A stretch of DNA of 64,000 bases from Methylocaldum sp002005105 (GTDB taxonomy: Bacteria; Pseudomonadota; Gammaproteobacteria; Methylococcales; Methylococcaceae), in the NCBI RefSeq assembly GCF_051027545.1, contig NZ_CP194902.1, positions 2,728,001-2,792,000 of the forward strand, given 5' to 3'. This document shows, in pieces, positions 1-8,861 of the stretch (position 1 is its first letter; every line of letters starts with the position of its first letter). The translations under genes and the position numbers were made by a program. The notes beneath the pieces were generated by a model. That model was given only the letters and a program-made list of their open reading frames with translations, was not told the origin of the DNA and ran no database searches.

Positions 1-575
1 GGAAATCACGGCCAGGCAAACTTACGTAATTGGCGCGGGCAGCAGCGTCACATATACCCCGCCCCTCGGTTTGGTCGTTTCCGGTCCATCCAGCGATGAG
101 CCGTCGCAACCACAAACCTATACACTGACAGGGCGATTCGACATTGAGTTCTATCGCTATTGGTGGCGGTCCGAAATTTCTATGGATGGCGGTACGCTCG
201 AAGACACGACGGAACAATTCTGGGCACAGCTGATAAGCACCGAGCTTTATGGCGCCGAAAGCGGAGTTCGATCTACCCCGTTTTTCTCTTCAGGTCATCG
301 GCGACACCTTGTACGGCAATTCTGGTCCCTGTTTCGGGCCTATGCCGCCCAATACCTATTGCACGGGCTTCTCGACGGGCCTTCCGAGTGAGTTGACGGG
401 GATTTTTCAAGGGCAGGCCCTTCAGCTGGATGGCCTCACGCCCGCCGGGCTCTTCTGGGGAGCAGGGTACAGTTATCATATCAACGCTGTCGCAGCCGTT
501 CCTCTGCCTTCCACCCTGGCCTTATTGGTGAGCGGTGTCGCTGGCCTGCTTGGTTGGAGGAGACGCACGGCGTAG
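1..575 (+). pseudogene. PEP-CTERM sorted exported protein, partial and frameshifted
   Basis: The reading frame is already open at base 1, so the N-terminus and signal peptide lie outside the window. One frame runs from base 2 to about 240 (sequence around YTLTGRFDIEFYR). The recognisable continuation, FDLPRFSLQVIGD, is in another frame from about 249 to 575. The C-terminus is a typical PEP-CTERM tail: VPLPSTL, a short hydrophobic stretch ending in GLLGW, then RRR. That tail is the signal processed by exosortase/EpsH-type enzymes in exopolysaccharide-making Gram-negatives. The frame change falls between about 234 and 270. It may be a real disabling mutation or a sequencing error. The passenger domain is not recognised. 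Confidence 0.65.
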
Positions 576-1134
576 TCGTTCCGGCCGCTAGCACGACGGG
601 CGCCGCCGGCAACGGATCCCAAACGGGCAGTGTATTCCACCATGGCTGTTACTGTGGCCAGCCAGAGGTATTGCTAATCAGCTGCCATCCCGGTCCGCTG
701 AGCCCACGCGAGGTCTCGCGGATGGATTCGATGGCTGCCCTTGCCGGGGGGGTTATCCGTTTCCGGCACGCTATATCTCTTCGAAACATGGGGCCGATGA
801 TTCGTTTTTGAAACACTTGCGAACACTTATCCACTGCCTAGTCTTGATGGTGTGACGACATGTCGGCTTTGGCTGACATCGTGTCAATAAGTCATTGATT
901 CATCGTTATGTAATACATGAATCTCGAAAAATCAAGTACATGGTACAAAAATGACCCGAAGGGTTACGGTTGATCAGAACGTAATCAGCTGAACAAGAAG
1001 CCTGATACGATGGGAGACGGCCCGGTTTATCCCCGCACTTATCCACAGGGTTTTCCACGGGAATTGTGGATAGTAATGTCGCGTATTACCCTACCCGGGA
1101 ATTTCTGTTAGGGCATGGTGGCGGTGGAGTTGAT
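576..1134. other. Non-coding stretch with DnaA-box-like sites
   Basis: I see no convincing gene in these 560 bases. A perfect DnaA-box consensus TTATCCACA lies at 1039-1047. A one-mismatch copy in inverse orientation lies at 1065-1073 (reads CTATCCACA on the minus strand), and another one-mismatch copy TTATCCACT at 827-835. Three such sites within 250 bp could mean DnaA-dependent control of the downstream SRAP gene, or be coincidence. There is no AT-rich unwinding region, iteron set or rep gene to suggest an origin. Confidence 0.35.
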
Positions 1135-1809
1135 ATGTGTGGTCGTTTCGCCCAATACACCAACCCTCAAACCCTGGCGCGGCGGTTCGAAGTTTCGGAG
1201 GCGAAGATCCGGATTTTCAGCACCCAGCCGCGGTATAACGTGGCGCCGACGCAGCCGGTCCTGGCGGTGCGGCTCGATGACGAAGGCGGGCGGGAATTGG
1301 TGTCGCTCACCTGGGGCCTCCTGCCCTTCTGGGCAAAAGAGTCCAAGCTAACCTACTCCACTATCAATGCCCGGGCGGAAACCGTGGCCGAAAAGCCGGC
1401 CTACCGGCAGCCGTTTCGAAAGCGCCGGGCTTTAATTCCTGCGGACCTTTTTTATGAGTGGCGAGCCGAGGAAACAGGGAAACAGCCTTATGCGGTCGGG
1501 CTTCAATCCGGCGAGCCGTTCGCCCTGGCAGGGCTTTGGGACCGATGGGAAGGCGAGGGGCAACGCATCGAATCGTGCACCATTATCGTAACCCAAGCGA
1601 ATCCCCTGATGGCGACGATCCACGATCGCATGCCGGTGATCCTACCCCCGTCCAGCAATGATGCGTGGCTGGATCCTGAAACCTCGCTGGAAGCCGCCCA
1701 AGCGTTGTTGCAGCCCTATGCGGCCGAGCCCATGCGCCTGTACCGCGTCAGTCTTCGGGTGAACAATCCAAAAAACGATGGTTCTTCCATCGTAGAGCCT
1801 CAGCCGTAA
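1135..1809 (+). CDS. yedK: SRAP family abasic-site DNA-protein crosslink protein (YedK/HMCES-like)
   Basis: 224 residues. SRAP proteins shield abasic sites in single-stranded DNA by forming a thiazolidine crosslink through Cys2 after the initiator Met is removed. The start is therefore fixed at the ATG at 1135, which gives MCGRF; an upstream in-frame ATG at 1066 would bury the catalytic Cys. The expected residues are present: Cys2, Asn78 in the NARAET motif, Glu108 in FYEW, and His163 in the TIHDRMP motif. Length and motif order fit a complete bacterial SRAP protein. The gene stands alone, preceded by the region with DnaA-box-like sites. Homologues are often SOS-linked, which would suit the umuDC operon nearby, but I see no clear LexA box here. 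Confidence 0.93.
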   Translation: MCGRFAQYTNPQTLARRFEVSEAKIRIFSTQPRYNVAPTQPVLAVRLDDEGGRELVSLTWGLLPFWAKESKLTYSTINARAETVAEKPAYRQPFRKRRALIPADLFYEWRAEETGKQPYAVGLQSGEPFALAGLWDRWEGEGQRIESCTIIVTQANPLMATIHDRMPVILPPSSNDAWLDPETSLEAAQALLQPYAAEPMRLYRVSLRVNNPKNDGSSIVEPQP

Positions 1810-2091
1810 TAGGTGGAAGGGAAGGAGGGTCCATCACCCCGTTGGGGCTTCACTCGTCGCTGATCGCGCCGATACCGGCCATCACACCATTTCCAAGGGA
1901 GTTTGCCTTTCACGCTGTAATCCATGGCTGACGCCAAAATAAGCCTCGGCTTACAAGCGATTAACATGCCATTCATGGACAATATGTAACTCACGGGTGA
2001 CGGATTCTTTGTCTCCGATTACCTGATCGGGTCGGAATCGCCCGTCGATCGATCATTCTTGTCTTGTTAAGCCCTCGGGAGAGGCATTGAA

Positions 2092-2277
2092 ATGAGCGTT
2101 GATGCCATTGGAGACCCAATCATTGATCCTTCGAGTGATGAGAATTTCGGCGACCTAGTCTTTGGCGTTCGGATTCTACCCGCGATGGACGACCACTACC
2201 GGCACCCTATGGCCGCAAGCTACGAGGTAGAACTGCTTGCTCATGGCGGCCTGCGTGTTAGGCAGGAGGTTCGATGA
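2092..2277 (+). CDS. Small hypothetical protein upstream of M48 peptidase
   Basis: 61 residues, acidic N-terminal half, no transmembrane segment, no family recognised. Two things support it as real. A purine-rich ribosome binding site (GGGAGAGG) precedes the ATG, and the stop overlaps the start of the M48 peptidase gene by 4 bp (ATGA at 2274-2277), implying translational coupling. It could be a short upstream ORF that mainly regulates the peptidase. The 280 bases before it (1810-2091) contain no gene I can support. Confidence 0.45.
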   Translation: MSVDAIGDPIIDPSSDENFGDLVFGVRILPAMDDHYRHPMAASYEVELLAHGGLRVRQEVR

Positions 2278-4136
2278 CCAACGAACAGTTCGAAGCTCTG
2301 GTCGGCAGACTCGAGCATCAAGCGCAGAGCAAGCCGGGTCGCTATCGGTTGAAGGTGTTCCTGCTGGCGATGCTTGGCAACGCCTATGTCGGCGCGATGC
2401 TGTTGTTGATCATTGCACTGATGGCGGTGCTGCTTGCATCGATCATGGTGCTCAAGGCTTTTGCCGTAAAGCTGATCATCCTCGTCGGCTTCTTCCTCTG
2501 GATGATCGTCAAGGCGCTGTGGGTAAAGATTGACCCGCCGGTGGGTACCGAAATCAAGCCTAGGGAGGCACCTGAGCTGTTCGCCATGATCGATGGGTTG
2601 CGCCGCCAGTTGAGCGCGCCACGCTTTCACCATGTTCTGATCACCGATGATTTCAACGCCGGCGTGGTGCAATCGCCGCGCCTGGGCATCTTTGGCTGGC
2701 CTAGAAACTACCTGCTCATCGGCTTGCCCCTGATGAAAACGTTGACCGAGGAGCAGTTCAAGGCCGTGCTCGCGCATGAATTCGGGCATCTCGCCAAGGG
2801 GCACGGGCGGGTGTCGAATTGGATCTACCGTCAGCGCGTGCGTTGGGGGCGCCTTCTGGCCGTTCTGGACGCTACCGAGAGCAAGGGCAGCTTTCTCTTC
2901 AAGCCTTTTCTGACCTGGTTCGCGCCCTACTTCAATGCCTATTCTTTCCCAATGGCCCGGGCAAACGAATACGAGGCCGATGCCACGTCCGCCCGGATCA
3001 CATCGCCGCAGGCGGCAGCCGCGGCCCTCACCAGCGTCAATGTCGTCGGCAGCTATTTGGCCGAGCGATACTGGCCGCAGATCTATAAACAAGCCGACGA
3101 ACAGCCGCAACCCGGCTTTGCACCCTATTTCGGCCTAGGCCAGGGGGTTGCCACGGAACTGGACGACGTATCGGTCCAAGCGTGGCTGGATCAGGCGATC
3201 GCCCGGCCAACGGACTTGGCGGATACCCACCCCGCACTGAGTGATCGTCTCAAGGCGATCGGCGCGCCTCCGCGCCTGGCCCTTCCGGCCGTGGGCCAGG
3301 CCGCCGACCGACTCCTCGGCGACGCGCTGCAAGCGATTACCGAGAGTTTTGACCGACGTTGGACGGACCACATCTTGCCTTCCTGGGAGGAGCGCTATCG
3401 GCAGGTTCAGGACGACCGCCGGCAACTGGCCGAATTAAACGCACGACTCGAGGACGGGTCGGAACTGACGGTGCAGGAGGCATACGATCGCGCAAGACTG
3501 ACCGAAACCATCGGCGATGATGTCGATGATGCCCTGGTCCAGTTCCGAGCCCTGCATCAACGCGCCCCGGACAATGCACTGGCCTGCTTCGGCTTGGGCG
3601 TTCGCCTGCTGAGTCGTGATGATGCCAGTGGCTGTGCGTTGGTCGAACACGCTATGCGGCTCGATGAGAACACGATCGTAAACGGCTGCGAGCAGCTGCG
3701 TGACTACCACTGGCGTAACGGTAGAAAGGACGAGGCTCATGTCTGGCACCAGCGTCTGGTCGAACGTTCGCAGCTATTGGAGGCCGCCATTGAGGAGCGC
3801 AGCCAAGTGTGGTTGGGCGACCGATTCGAGCGCCATGGGCTTTCTGAGGACATCGTCGATGAACTGCGCGCTGCCCTAATGGCCATACCTGGGCTACGCA
3901 AGGCTTACTTTGTAAGAAAGCGCGTCGAGCACCTCGCGCATCTGCCTTGCTATGTGTTGGGTTATCGCGTCACGGGTTTTTTTCAGCTGCACAGCAAGCG
4001 GCGTGCGATGGAGGTTTTACGCCAGATTCAGGAATCGGTGCCTTTCCCTGGCGAGACGTTGATCATTAACGTGGAAGGTGCCAATTATCGGTTTCGCAGA
4101 AAGTTCCGATGGATGCGCGGGGCAAGGATTCTGTGA
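2274..4136 (+). CDS. Membrane-anchored M48 family zinc metallopeptidase with TPR-like C-terminus
   Basis: 620 residues. Two hydrophobic stretches (about residues 28-60 and 64-84) should anchor the N-terminus in the inner membrane. The zinc site is HEFGH at residues 168-172, with the third ligand Glu in NEYEAD at 231-236, the order seen in HtpX/Ste24-type peptidases. The last ~250 residues are helical and include a segment typical of tetratricopeptide-like repeats (ALACFGLGVRLL...). This is longer than the ~290 residues of HtpX and resembles large M48 proteins of Proteobacteria. A role in membrane-protein quality control is inferred from the family. It is coupled to the preceding 61-aa ORF. 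Confidence 0.88.
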   Translation: MTNEQFEALVGRLEHQAQSKPGRYRLKVFLLAMLGNAYVGAMLLLIIALMAVLLASIMVLKAFAVKLIILVGFFLWMIVKALWVKIDPPVGTEIKPREAPELFAMIDGLRRQLSAPRFHHVLITDDFNAGVVQSPRLGIFGWPRNYLLIGLPLMKTLTEEQFKAVLAHEFGHLAKGHGRVSNWIYRQRVRWGRLLAVLDATESKGSFLFKPFLTWFAPYFNAYSFPMARANEYEADATSARITSPQAAAAALTSVNVVGSYLAERYWPQIYKQADEQPQPGFAPYFGLGQGVATELDDVSVQAWLDQAIARPTDLADTHPALSDRLKAIGAPPRLALPAVGQAADRLLGDALQAITESFDRRWTDHILPSWEERYRQVQDDRRQLAELNARLEDGSELTVQEAYDRARLTETIGDDVDDALVQFRALHQRAPDNALACFGLGVRLLSRDDASGCALVEHAMRLDENTIVNGCEQLRDYHWRNGRKDEAHVWHQRLVERSQLLEAAIEERSQVWLGDRFERHGLSEDIVDELRAALMAIPGLRKAYFVRKRVEHLAHLPCYVLGYRVTGFFQLHSKRRAMEVLRQIQESVPFPGETLIINVEGANYRFRRKFRWMRGARIL

Positions 4137-4238
4137 TTTCGGCACAAGGGCTCAGACCAATGTTGAATATCGGAGCGGGAGGAAGAACGCCATGAAGCGT
4201 CGTGAATCACGTACGACCGTCAGATCGGTGGCCCAGAC

Positions 4239-5717
4239 TCAGCCGGCCTCGCTAGGACAAACGCCATAGCGGTTCTTGCCGTTGGCCTTGCAATGATACA
4301 TGGCGCGGTCGGCCTTCCGAATTAACGACTCCAACTCTTTGCCATGGGTCGGATAAAGGGCGATGCCGATGCTCGCGCCCAAGGGAATACCCTCCAGGAG
4401 GGGCTCAGAGAGCGTATCCAGGTGCCGGAGGATTTTGTCCGCGACAGCGGCGGCGGGCTGTTCGTCCGGCAATTCGTTCAGCAGGATGATGAACTCATCC
4501 CCACCATTCCGGACCACCGTGTCCGTGTCGCGCACGGCCTGGCGAAGCTGTTGGGCTACGGAGCAGAGGATCCGATCGCCGGCGTGATGCCCCAATCGGT
4601 CGTTAACCGTCTTGAACCCATCGAGATCGATCAAAAGTAGCGCGATCCGGTACTGATGCCGGCGCGCGCCCGCCCGGGCCTGTTCAAAACGCTCCAGTAA
4701 GAGCAAGCGATTTCCAAGCCCAGTTAGCGGATCGTGCAGCGCTATTTTCCGCTGGTGCTCGATTTCCTGGGACAGGCGGCGGGTTCTTTGTCGAAACTGG
4801 ATGACTCCTAATACCCCGAGCACTGCTACGCTGGCGAGAAAGGCTATGTCCCAGGCGAGATAGACCCTGAGCGTTTCGTCCGCCGTGCTGGGCGCGGTGA
4901 TGCCGAACCAGTGATCATATATCTCGTCATAGCGCCCGCTCGCCTTGATGATAGTCAGTCCTTCGTTGAATTGGCCCAGAAGTTCCGGATGGCCTTTGGC
5001 GAGCGCGATGCATTTTTGGGTCGGGAACAACGGTTCTCCGACTGGAATGACATTGGCGATGTGGTTCTGGCGGATCAAGTAGAGGCCCTGCAGGTAGGGA
5101 ATCAAGGCCGCATCGAACTGTCCGGCCTCAAGGCCGAGGAGGGCCTCGCTTAAGCTGGGGACGGCTGTTACGGACGCGCCTTGGGCGCTCCAGCGATCGT
5201 GCATCAGGTCACTGTTTTGTACTACCAGCCGGGCCGCAGTCAGGTCCTCGAGACGCTGGAAGGTAGAGCCGCGCGGAACGAACAGGTGATGGTGCAGCTG
5301 AAGATAGGGACTGGTGAAATTCACGTTGCGAGTGCGATCGGCGGAATAAAACATGCCGACCACCCCATCGAGGCGCTGATTTTCAAGATCCTGGCGCAAG
5401 GTTTTCCACGCATCGGTGCGGATCGTGATCTTGAGCCCCATCACCTCGGCCGCGGCCCGGGCGACATCGACGTCGAACCCTATCGGCCGGTCGGCACCAT
5501 CCAGAAACTGGTAAGGCGGATAATCGCGGTCGCTGCCCATGACCCAGACCTTGTCTTCCGCTGGGATCGGTTCGGCGGCGTGGATCGATTGAAACGTCAA
5601 CAGGGCAAGGCAGGTGAATCGGTTGAGAGATGCGAAGAAAGCCAAGGGGCGTCCGGCCGTTTTAGGTTGAAGCAAGATTTGGGTTAAGGACATCCCGTTC
5701 CTTTCCCGCCGAAACAC
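4239..5717 (-). CDS. Diguanylate cyclase with periplasmic amino-acid-binding-like sensor domain
   Basis: 492 residues. The N-terminus has a hydrophobic signal-like stretch ending near the AHAAEP region. A bacterial type 3 solute-binding domain follows (about 57-272; opening GSDRDYPPYQF), then one transmembrane helix (about 287-306) and a GGDEF domain from about 328. The active-site motif GGDEF is intact (405-409), and an inhibitory RxxD site (RDTD, 396-399) sits five residues upstream, so c-di-GMP synthesis with product inhibition is expected. The likely role is sensing a small periplasmic ligand and converting it to c-di-GMP. An internal ATG (residue 9) is an alternative start and would give a more standard signal peptide. 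It is convergent with the M48 gene. Confidence 0.92.
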   Translation of the reverse strand: MFRRERNGMSLTQILLQPKTAGRPLAFFASLNRFTCLALLTFQSIHAAEPIPAEDKVWVMGSDRDYPPYQFLDGADRPIGFDVDVARAAAEVMGLKITIRTDAWKTLRQDLENQRLDGVVGMFYSADRTRNVNFTSPYLQLHHHLFVPRGSTFQRLEDLTAARLVVQNSDLMHDRWSAQGASVTAVPSLSEALLGLEAGQFDAALIPYLQGLYLIRQNHIANVIPVGEPLFPTQKCIALAKGHPELLGQFNEGLTIIKASGRYDEIYDHWFGITAPSTADETLRVYLAWDIAFLASVAVLGVLGVIQFRQRTRRLSQEIEHQRKIALHDPLTGLGNRLLLLERFEQARAGARRHQYRIALLLIDLDGFKTVNDRLGHHAGDRILCSVAQQLRQAVRDTDTVVRNGGDEFIILLNELPDEQPAAAVADKILRHLDTLSEPLLEGIPLGASIGIALYPTHGKELESLIRKADRAMYHCKANGKNRYGVCPSEAG

Positions 5718-5830
5718 GTTTAGTCGAGCAACGTTGGCGGGGTGGCGCTGTCATAGTTCGAGGCGCAAATCGTTCTGCCGGTTTCGCGGCATGCCATAAT
5801 ACCCGGTTATAAAACCAAATGCCCGGCAGG

Positions 5831-5869
5831 ATGACATTATGACGATCATAATAACACTGTCAATGTCAT
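5831..5869. promoter_or_regulatory. Inverted repeat upstream of the small XRE regulator, candidate operator
   Basis: ATGACATTATGAC at 5831-5843 is nearly the reverse complement of GTCAATGTCAT at 5859-5869, and a further GTCATT follows. The repeat lies in the AT-rich gap between the divergent cyclase and XRE genes. It is a plausible autoregulatory site for the HTH protein encoded at 5920, or part of its promoter. Position and symmetry are seen; function is inferred. Confidence 0.35.
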
Positions 5870-5919
5870 TTTGTCATTCTAAATGAAAATATTTCCTCGA
5901 TCGGAGATTTCTCCTTGTT

Positions 5920-6153
5920 ATGATCCGATGCCATCTCTCCCGTGTTATGGGCGAGCACAAAATGAAAATTGCCGATGTAGCCCGGGCAACCGGACTGCAT
6001 CGAAACACCGTTACCCTGTTGTACCAGGAGAAAGCGGTCCGCATCGAGTTGGACGCGATGGAACAGCTTTGCAAACTGTTTAACTGTTCGGTTGGCGATC
6101 TTTTTGAATATATTCCGGATGAACCAGACGACCAGTGCGTGACGAAAAACTAA
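5920..6153 (+). CDS. Small XRE/Cro-C1-type HTH transcriptional regulator
   Basis: 77 residues, essentially a single helix-turn-helix domain of the YozG/HTH_26 type: MIRCHLSRVMGEHKMKIAD, then a TGLHRNTVTLLYQ recognition-helix region and the ending CSVGDLFEYIPDE. The start at 5920 matches the usual MIRCHLS opening of this family better than the internal Met codons. Such proteins often regulate neighbouring toxin, restriction or mobile genes. It is convergent with umuC, and the two ancestral stop codons overlap by 4 bp (6150-6153). Confidence 0.82.
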   Translation: MIRCHLSRVMGEHKMKIADVARATGLHRNTVTLLYQEKAVRIELDAMEQLCKLFNCSVGDLFEYIPDEPDDQCVTKN

Positions 6154-7542
6154 GCGTACTCGATCGCCCTTACCACCGGCAGCTGATCCCAACGGCTGGT
6201 GTAGGCCGGCGAAAGATGTCCGCGGCGCATCTCCAATTCTGTTTAACGTCATTCTGTTTGACGCCTTCGGCGGCAATCCAGAGGGTGCCCCGGCCCAGCT
6301 TTTGGTTGAGCTGATCGAGGGTGGCCATGAGTTGCGCCCGGTCGGTTCGCGGGTTGATGCTGGTGGTGGGATCGGAAAACGCTGAAAAGAGATCGCAAAG
6401 AGATCGCCTTGTTCTACGGTGGCCGCCGAAAAATCGAGCAGCATGACCCCGGCTTTTTGGTAGCGGTACCCCGGTTTATAGAGATGCTTCAATCCCGAGA
6501 GGGCCGCCCGGATCAGGATTCGGGTGTCCGCACTGGGTGAGGCCAGCCGAAGGGTCATCGAAGGATGGTATTGCGGCTCTTTGACGTTAAAAGGGTTGGT
6601 CTGCAAAAAGACCGTGAGGGCGCCGGTGCAAGAAGCTTGGGCTCTCAGCTTTTCGGCGGCGCGAGCGGTATACGCACTCACCGCTTGAGTGAGTTCCTCC
6701 AAGGTGGTGACCGGCTGACCGAAACTCCGTGAGGAGATGATCTGCTGCTTCGGTGGTGGGGCCTCTTCGAGCTCGATGCAGGGAGTTCCACGAAGTTCCA
6801 GTGCGGTGCGTTCCAGCACTACCGAGAAGTGCTGACGGATCCAACCGGGATCGACCTGTTTCAGATCGCGCGCCGACCGAATGCCGAGATTCTGAAGCTT
6901 TTGCGCCCAGCGGGCGCCGACGCCCCAGACATCCCCCACCGCGAGCCGAGCGAGATAGCTGTCCTGCAGCGATTCGGGTAGGTCCAGAAGATTGCACACG
7001 CCATGCGCCTTGAAGTCGGGGTGGTTCTTGGCCAGCCGGTTGGCCGCCTTGGCGAGGGTCTTGGTGCTGCCGATTCCGACCCCCACCGGAATGCCGACCC
7101 AGCGCTTCACCCGCTGTCGAAGGTCACGCGCCAAGGTCGTCAGATCGAACCGGTGAAACCCGGTCCATTCGATAAAGGACTCGTCGATCGAATAAATCTC
7201 CTGCCGATCGGAAAACTGGCCGATCACGCTCATCATGCGCTGGCTGAGATCGGCATAGAGCCCGTAATTCGAGGAGTAGGCAATACCGCCGGCGCGCTCG
7301 AAATCTTTCTGGATCTGAAAGTAGGGCGCGGCCATGGGGACGCCCAGGGCTTTTGCTTCCTCCGAACGCGCGACGCAACAGCCGTCATTATTGGACAGCA
7401 CCACTACCGGCCGCCCTTCGAGTTTCGGGTTGAACACCCGCTCGCAGGAGACGTAAAACGAATTGCCGTCGATCAGGGCAAAGGCGGATTGAGATCGGCG
7501 TCCGCTTGCATTTGAATCAGATTCGGAACCGGGGTTCATCAA
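6150..7542 (-). pseudogene. umuC: UmuC, catalytic subunit of DNA polymerase V, broken near its 3' end
   Basis: The first ~385 residues are a good Y-family polymerase: FALIDGNSFYVSCERVF at the N-terminus, the SIDESFIEW palm motif with the catalytic Asp-Glu, and helix-hairpin-helix and little-finger regions. The frame is then lost. Near 6390-6410 an 11-bp unit (GCGATCTCTTT on the coding strand) is repeated in tandem. Near 6232-6260 a second imperfect duplication (around GTCAAACAGAAT) is followed by a one-base loss. Removing them restores the normal ending TLDQLNQKLGRGTLWIAAEG, then RRGHLSPAYTSRWDQLPVVR, with the stop at 6150. As it stands the ORF reads through in the wrong frame to 5866. The gene overlaps the preceding nucleotidyltransferase remnant by 26 bp. 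Confidence 0.85.
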
Positions 7543-8608
7543 GGGATGAGTCCGAAAGTTTCTGACGCCTCTCCATCAGTTTCTGAAAGGATTGGCGCTT
7601 TTCCGAGACTTTTTGCTGAATCTGAGGGAAACGGATGGTTTTGAATGGATTGTCTGGATAGTCTTCAATAGGGATTGCCTGAAGCGTATCTAGCTGATAG
7701 CGATAGTGGGCAAAGCGCGCCGAGTCACGAATGGAAAAACGACCGATTCGCTCTGCTAAAGCATACGTATCATCGATTCGATTGCGCCGAATAAGATCGG
7801 CCAGGAAGGCCCGAGCAATCAAAATACTCAGTCGCGCCTGCTCAATGCCGGCCAGATTTCTTTGAAGGAGCACAGGAAGCGTAGCGGCAGCGGAGCGAAG
7901 TGCGACGACCCCCGCGTAGCCATAGGGCCGGATGTTGGATCGGAGTCGTAGCGATAGCGCAGGCGGAGATCAAACATAAGGCCACCGACACGGCGTCAAG
8001 TCATTGTGGAGCCAGGTCCCGATCCCCTTGTTGGGTCGGGACCGGTCGAACGCAGGACGAACGCGGGCCGCCGAAGGCAATACTCGTCGCCAATTTTTTA
8101 CTCCTTTTGGTGACTGGGAGGTCCCAAAAGGTTTCGTAAAAAATGGCGACGCAATCGTCGATGGATAGAATGCCAAATTAGCAATTTTGCTCTCAAGACA
8201 TTGGACCGGATGAAGGATCTTTAGGCGGTGTTGGTTTAGGTTGAGGGTCACCGCGCGCCGGGCAATGTCATCTGAATCAAGACCAGTAATGGCATATAAA
8301 TAGTCAATCTCTATGGGATCGGGGTGCCCTGGAAGATCGAGCGCTATTTTGCCGCTGTTTGGTGTTGGGTCATCTAGATTGGGTAGATAGAGGCGGGCTG
8401 CATAGCGAATTAGCTTTTCGCTGGCCTGTTCGGCCGCATCGCTGTCTCCGAGAAAGTCGATGTCGCTGGAAAGAACCGGTAAATTCGGTGTGAGATGATA
8501 AAACTGTGTCCACAAGGCAACGGCTTGGACACCGATCAAAACAGCGTCTTGATCGCCAATTTGAGCGATCAGATCTAAAACTTCTTCACAGCTTAGCCCA
8601 GTCGTCAT
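7517..8608 (-). pseudogene. AbiEii-like nucleotidyltransferase gene interrupted by a 297-bp element
   Basis: The 5' part (8161-8608) encodes an opening typical of AbiEii-like nucleotidyltransferases: AVLIGVQAVALW followed by the metal-binding SSDIDFLG motif. It continues to HPVQCLESKIANLAFYPS. It then runs into the 297-bp repeat (7864-8160). The family sequence resumes on the far side with QRNLAGIEQARLSILIARAF and ends ...FPQIQQKVSEKRQ at 7517. The two halves align to one protein of about 265 residues, so the element has inserted into a once-intact gene. Relatives include antitoxin-dependent nucleotidyltransferase toxins. It sits inside the umuDC operon, with overlaps of 23 bp upstream and 26 bp downstream. 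Confidence 0.75.
7864..8160. repeat. 297-bp structured dispersed element, copy 1
   Basis: By eye this is base-for-base identical to 62743-63039, same orientation, 54.9 kb away. It contains two strong stems. One is 8015-8043 (GGTCCCGA... pairing with ...TCGGGACC). The other is a long one at 8085-8151: CGTCGCCA plus ATTTTTTAC pairs with GTAAAAAAT plus GGCGACG, enclosing CTTTTGG/CCAAAAG. It codes for nothing convincing; a 79-aa ORF inside is identical in both copies but resembles no protein. The edges lack obvious terminal inverted repeats, and no clear target duplication was found. Copy 1 interrupts the nucleotidyltransferase gene. Best guess: a non-autonomous mobile element or structured repeat family. 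Confidence 0.85.
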
Positions 8609-8861
8609 CCCAGCATCCCCAATCGATGATTTGAGCCTTCTGAATCAACTCCGCGGGAATGAAAGCGGCCTCCTTAAAATTCTCCCTCGCGTCTTTAACC
8701 CTTGAAAAATAGTCGAGCTGTTTTTGGGTCTTTTGCTCCCGGTAATCCGCCGGTAATGGATGGATCGTTCGATTCATGGGTGCCCCTGAGAAGGTGATAC
8801 CAGGTTCATTAGTAGGATCCCAGTATACCGTTTCGTCATCAAAAGATGAGTCAAACCGCAT
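8586..8861 (-). CDS. Small hypothetical protein between umuD and the nucleotidyltransferase
   Basis: 91 residues from the ATG at 8861, which overlaps the umuD stop by 11 bp. A second ATG at 8777 would give 63 residues starting MNRTIHPLPADYREQKTQKQ. The protein is charged, helical and ends in an acidic, tryptophan-rich tail (DWGCWDDDW). It overlaps the nucleotidyltransferase start by 23 bp. By position it could be the partner of that AbiEii-like protein (antitoxin-like), but no family is recognised and this is inference only. Confidence 0.6.
   Translation of the reverse strand: MRFDSSFDDETVYWDPTNEPGITFSGAPMNRTIHPLPADYREQKTQKQLDYFSRVKDARENFKEAAFIPAELIQKAQIIDWGCWDDDWAKL

Noticed and set aside
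1039..1047. Replication origin
   Set aside because: Only a few DnaA-like boxes, no AT-rich unwinding element, no rep or dnaA gene close by.
7900..8139. 79-aa ORF within the 297-bp repeat (identical ORF at 62779-63018)
   Set aside because: Composition and hairpins suggest non-coding DNA; the ORF has no ribosome binding site and no known motif; identity between copies is explained by identity of the DNA.
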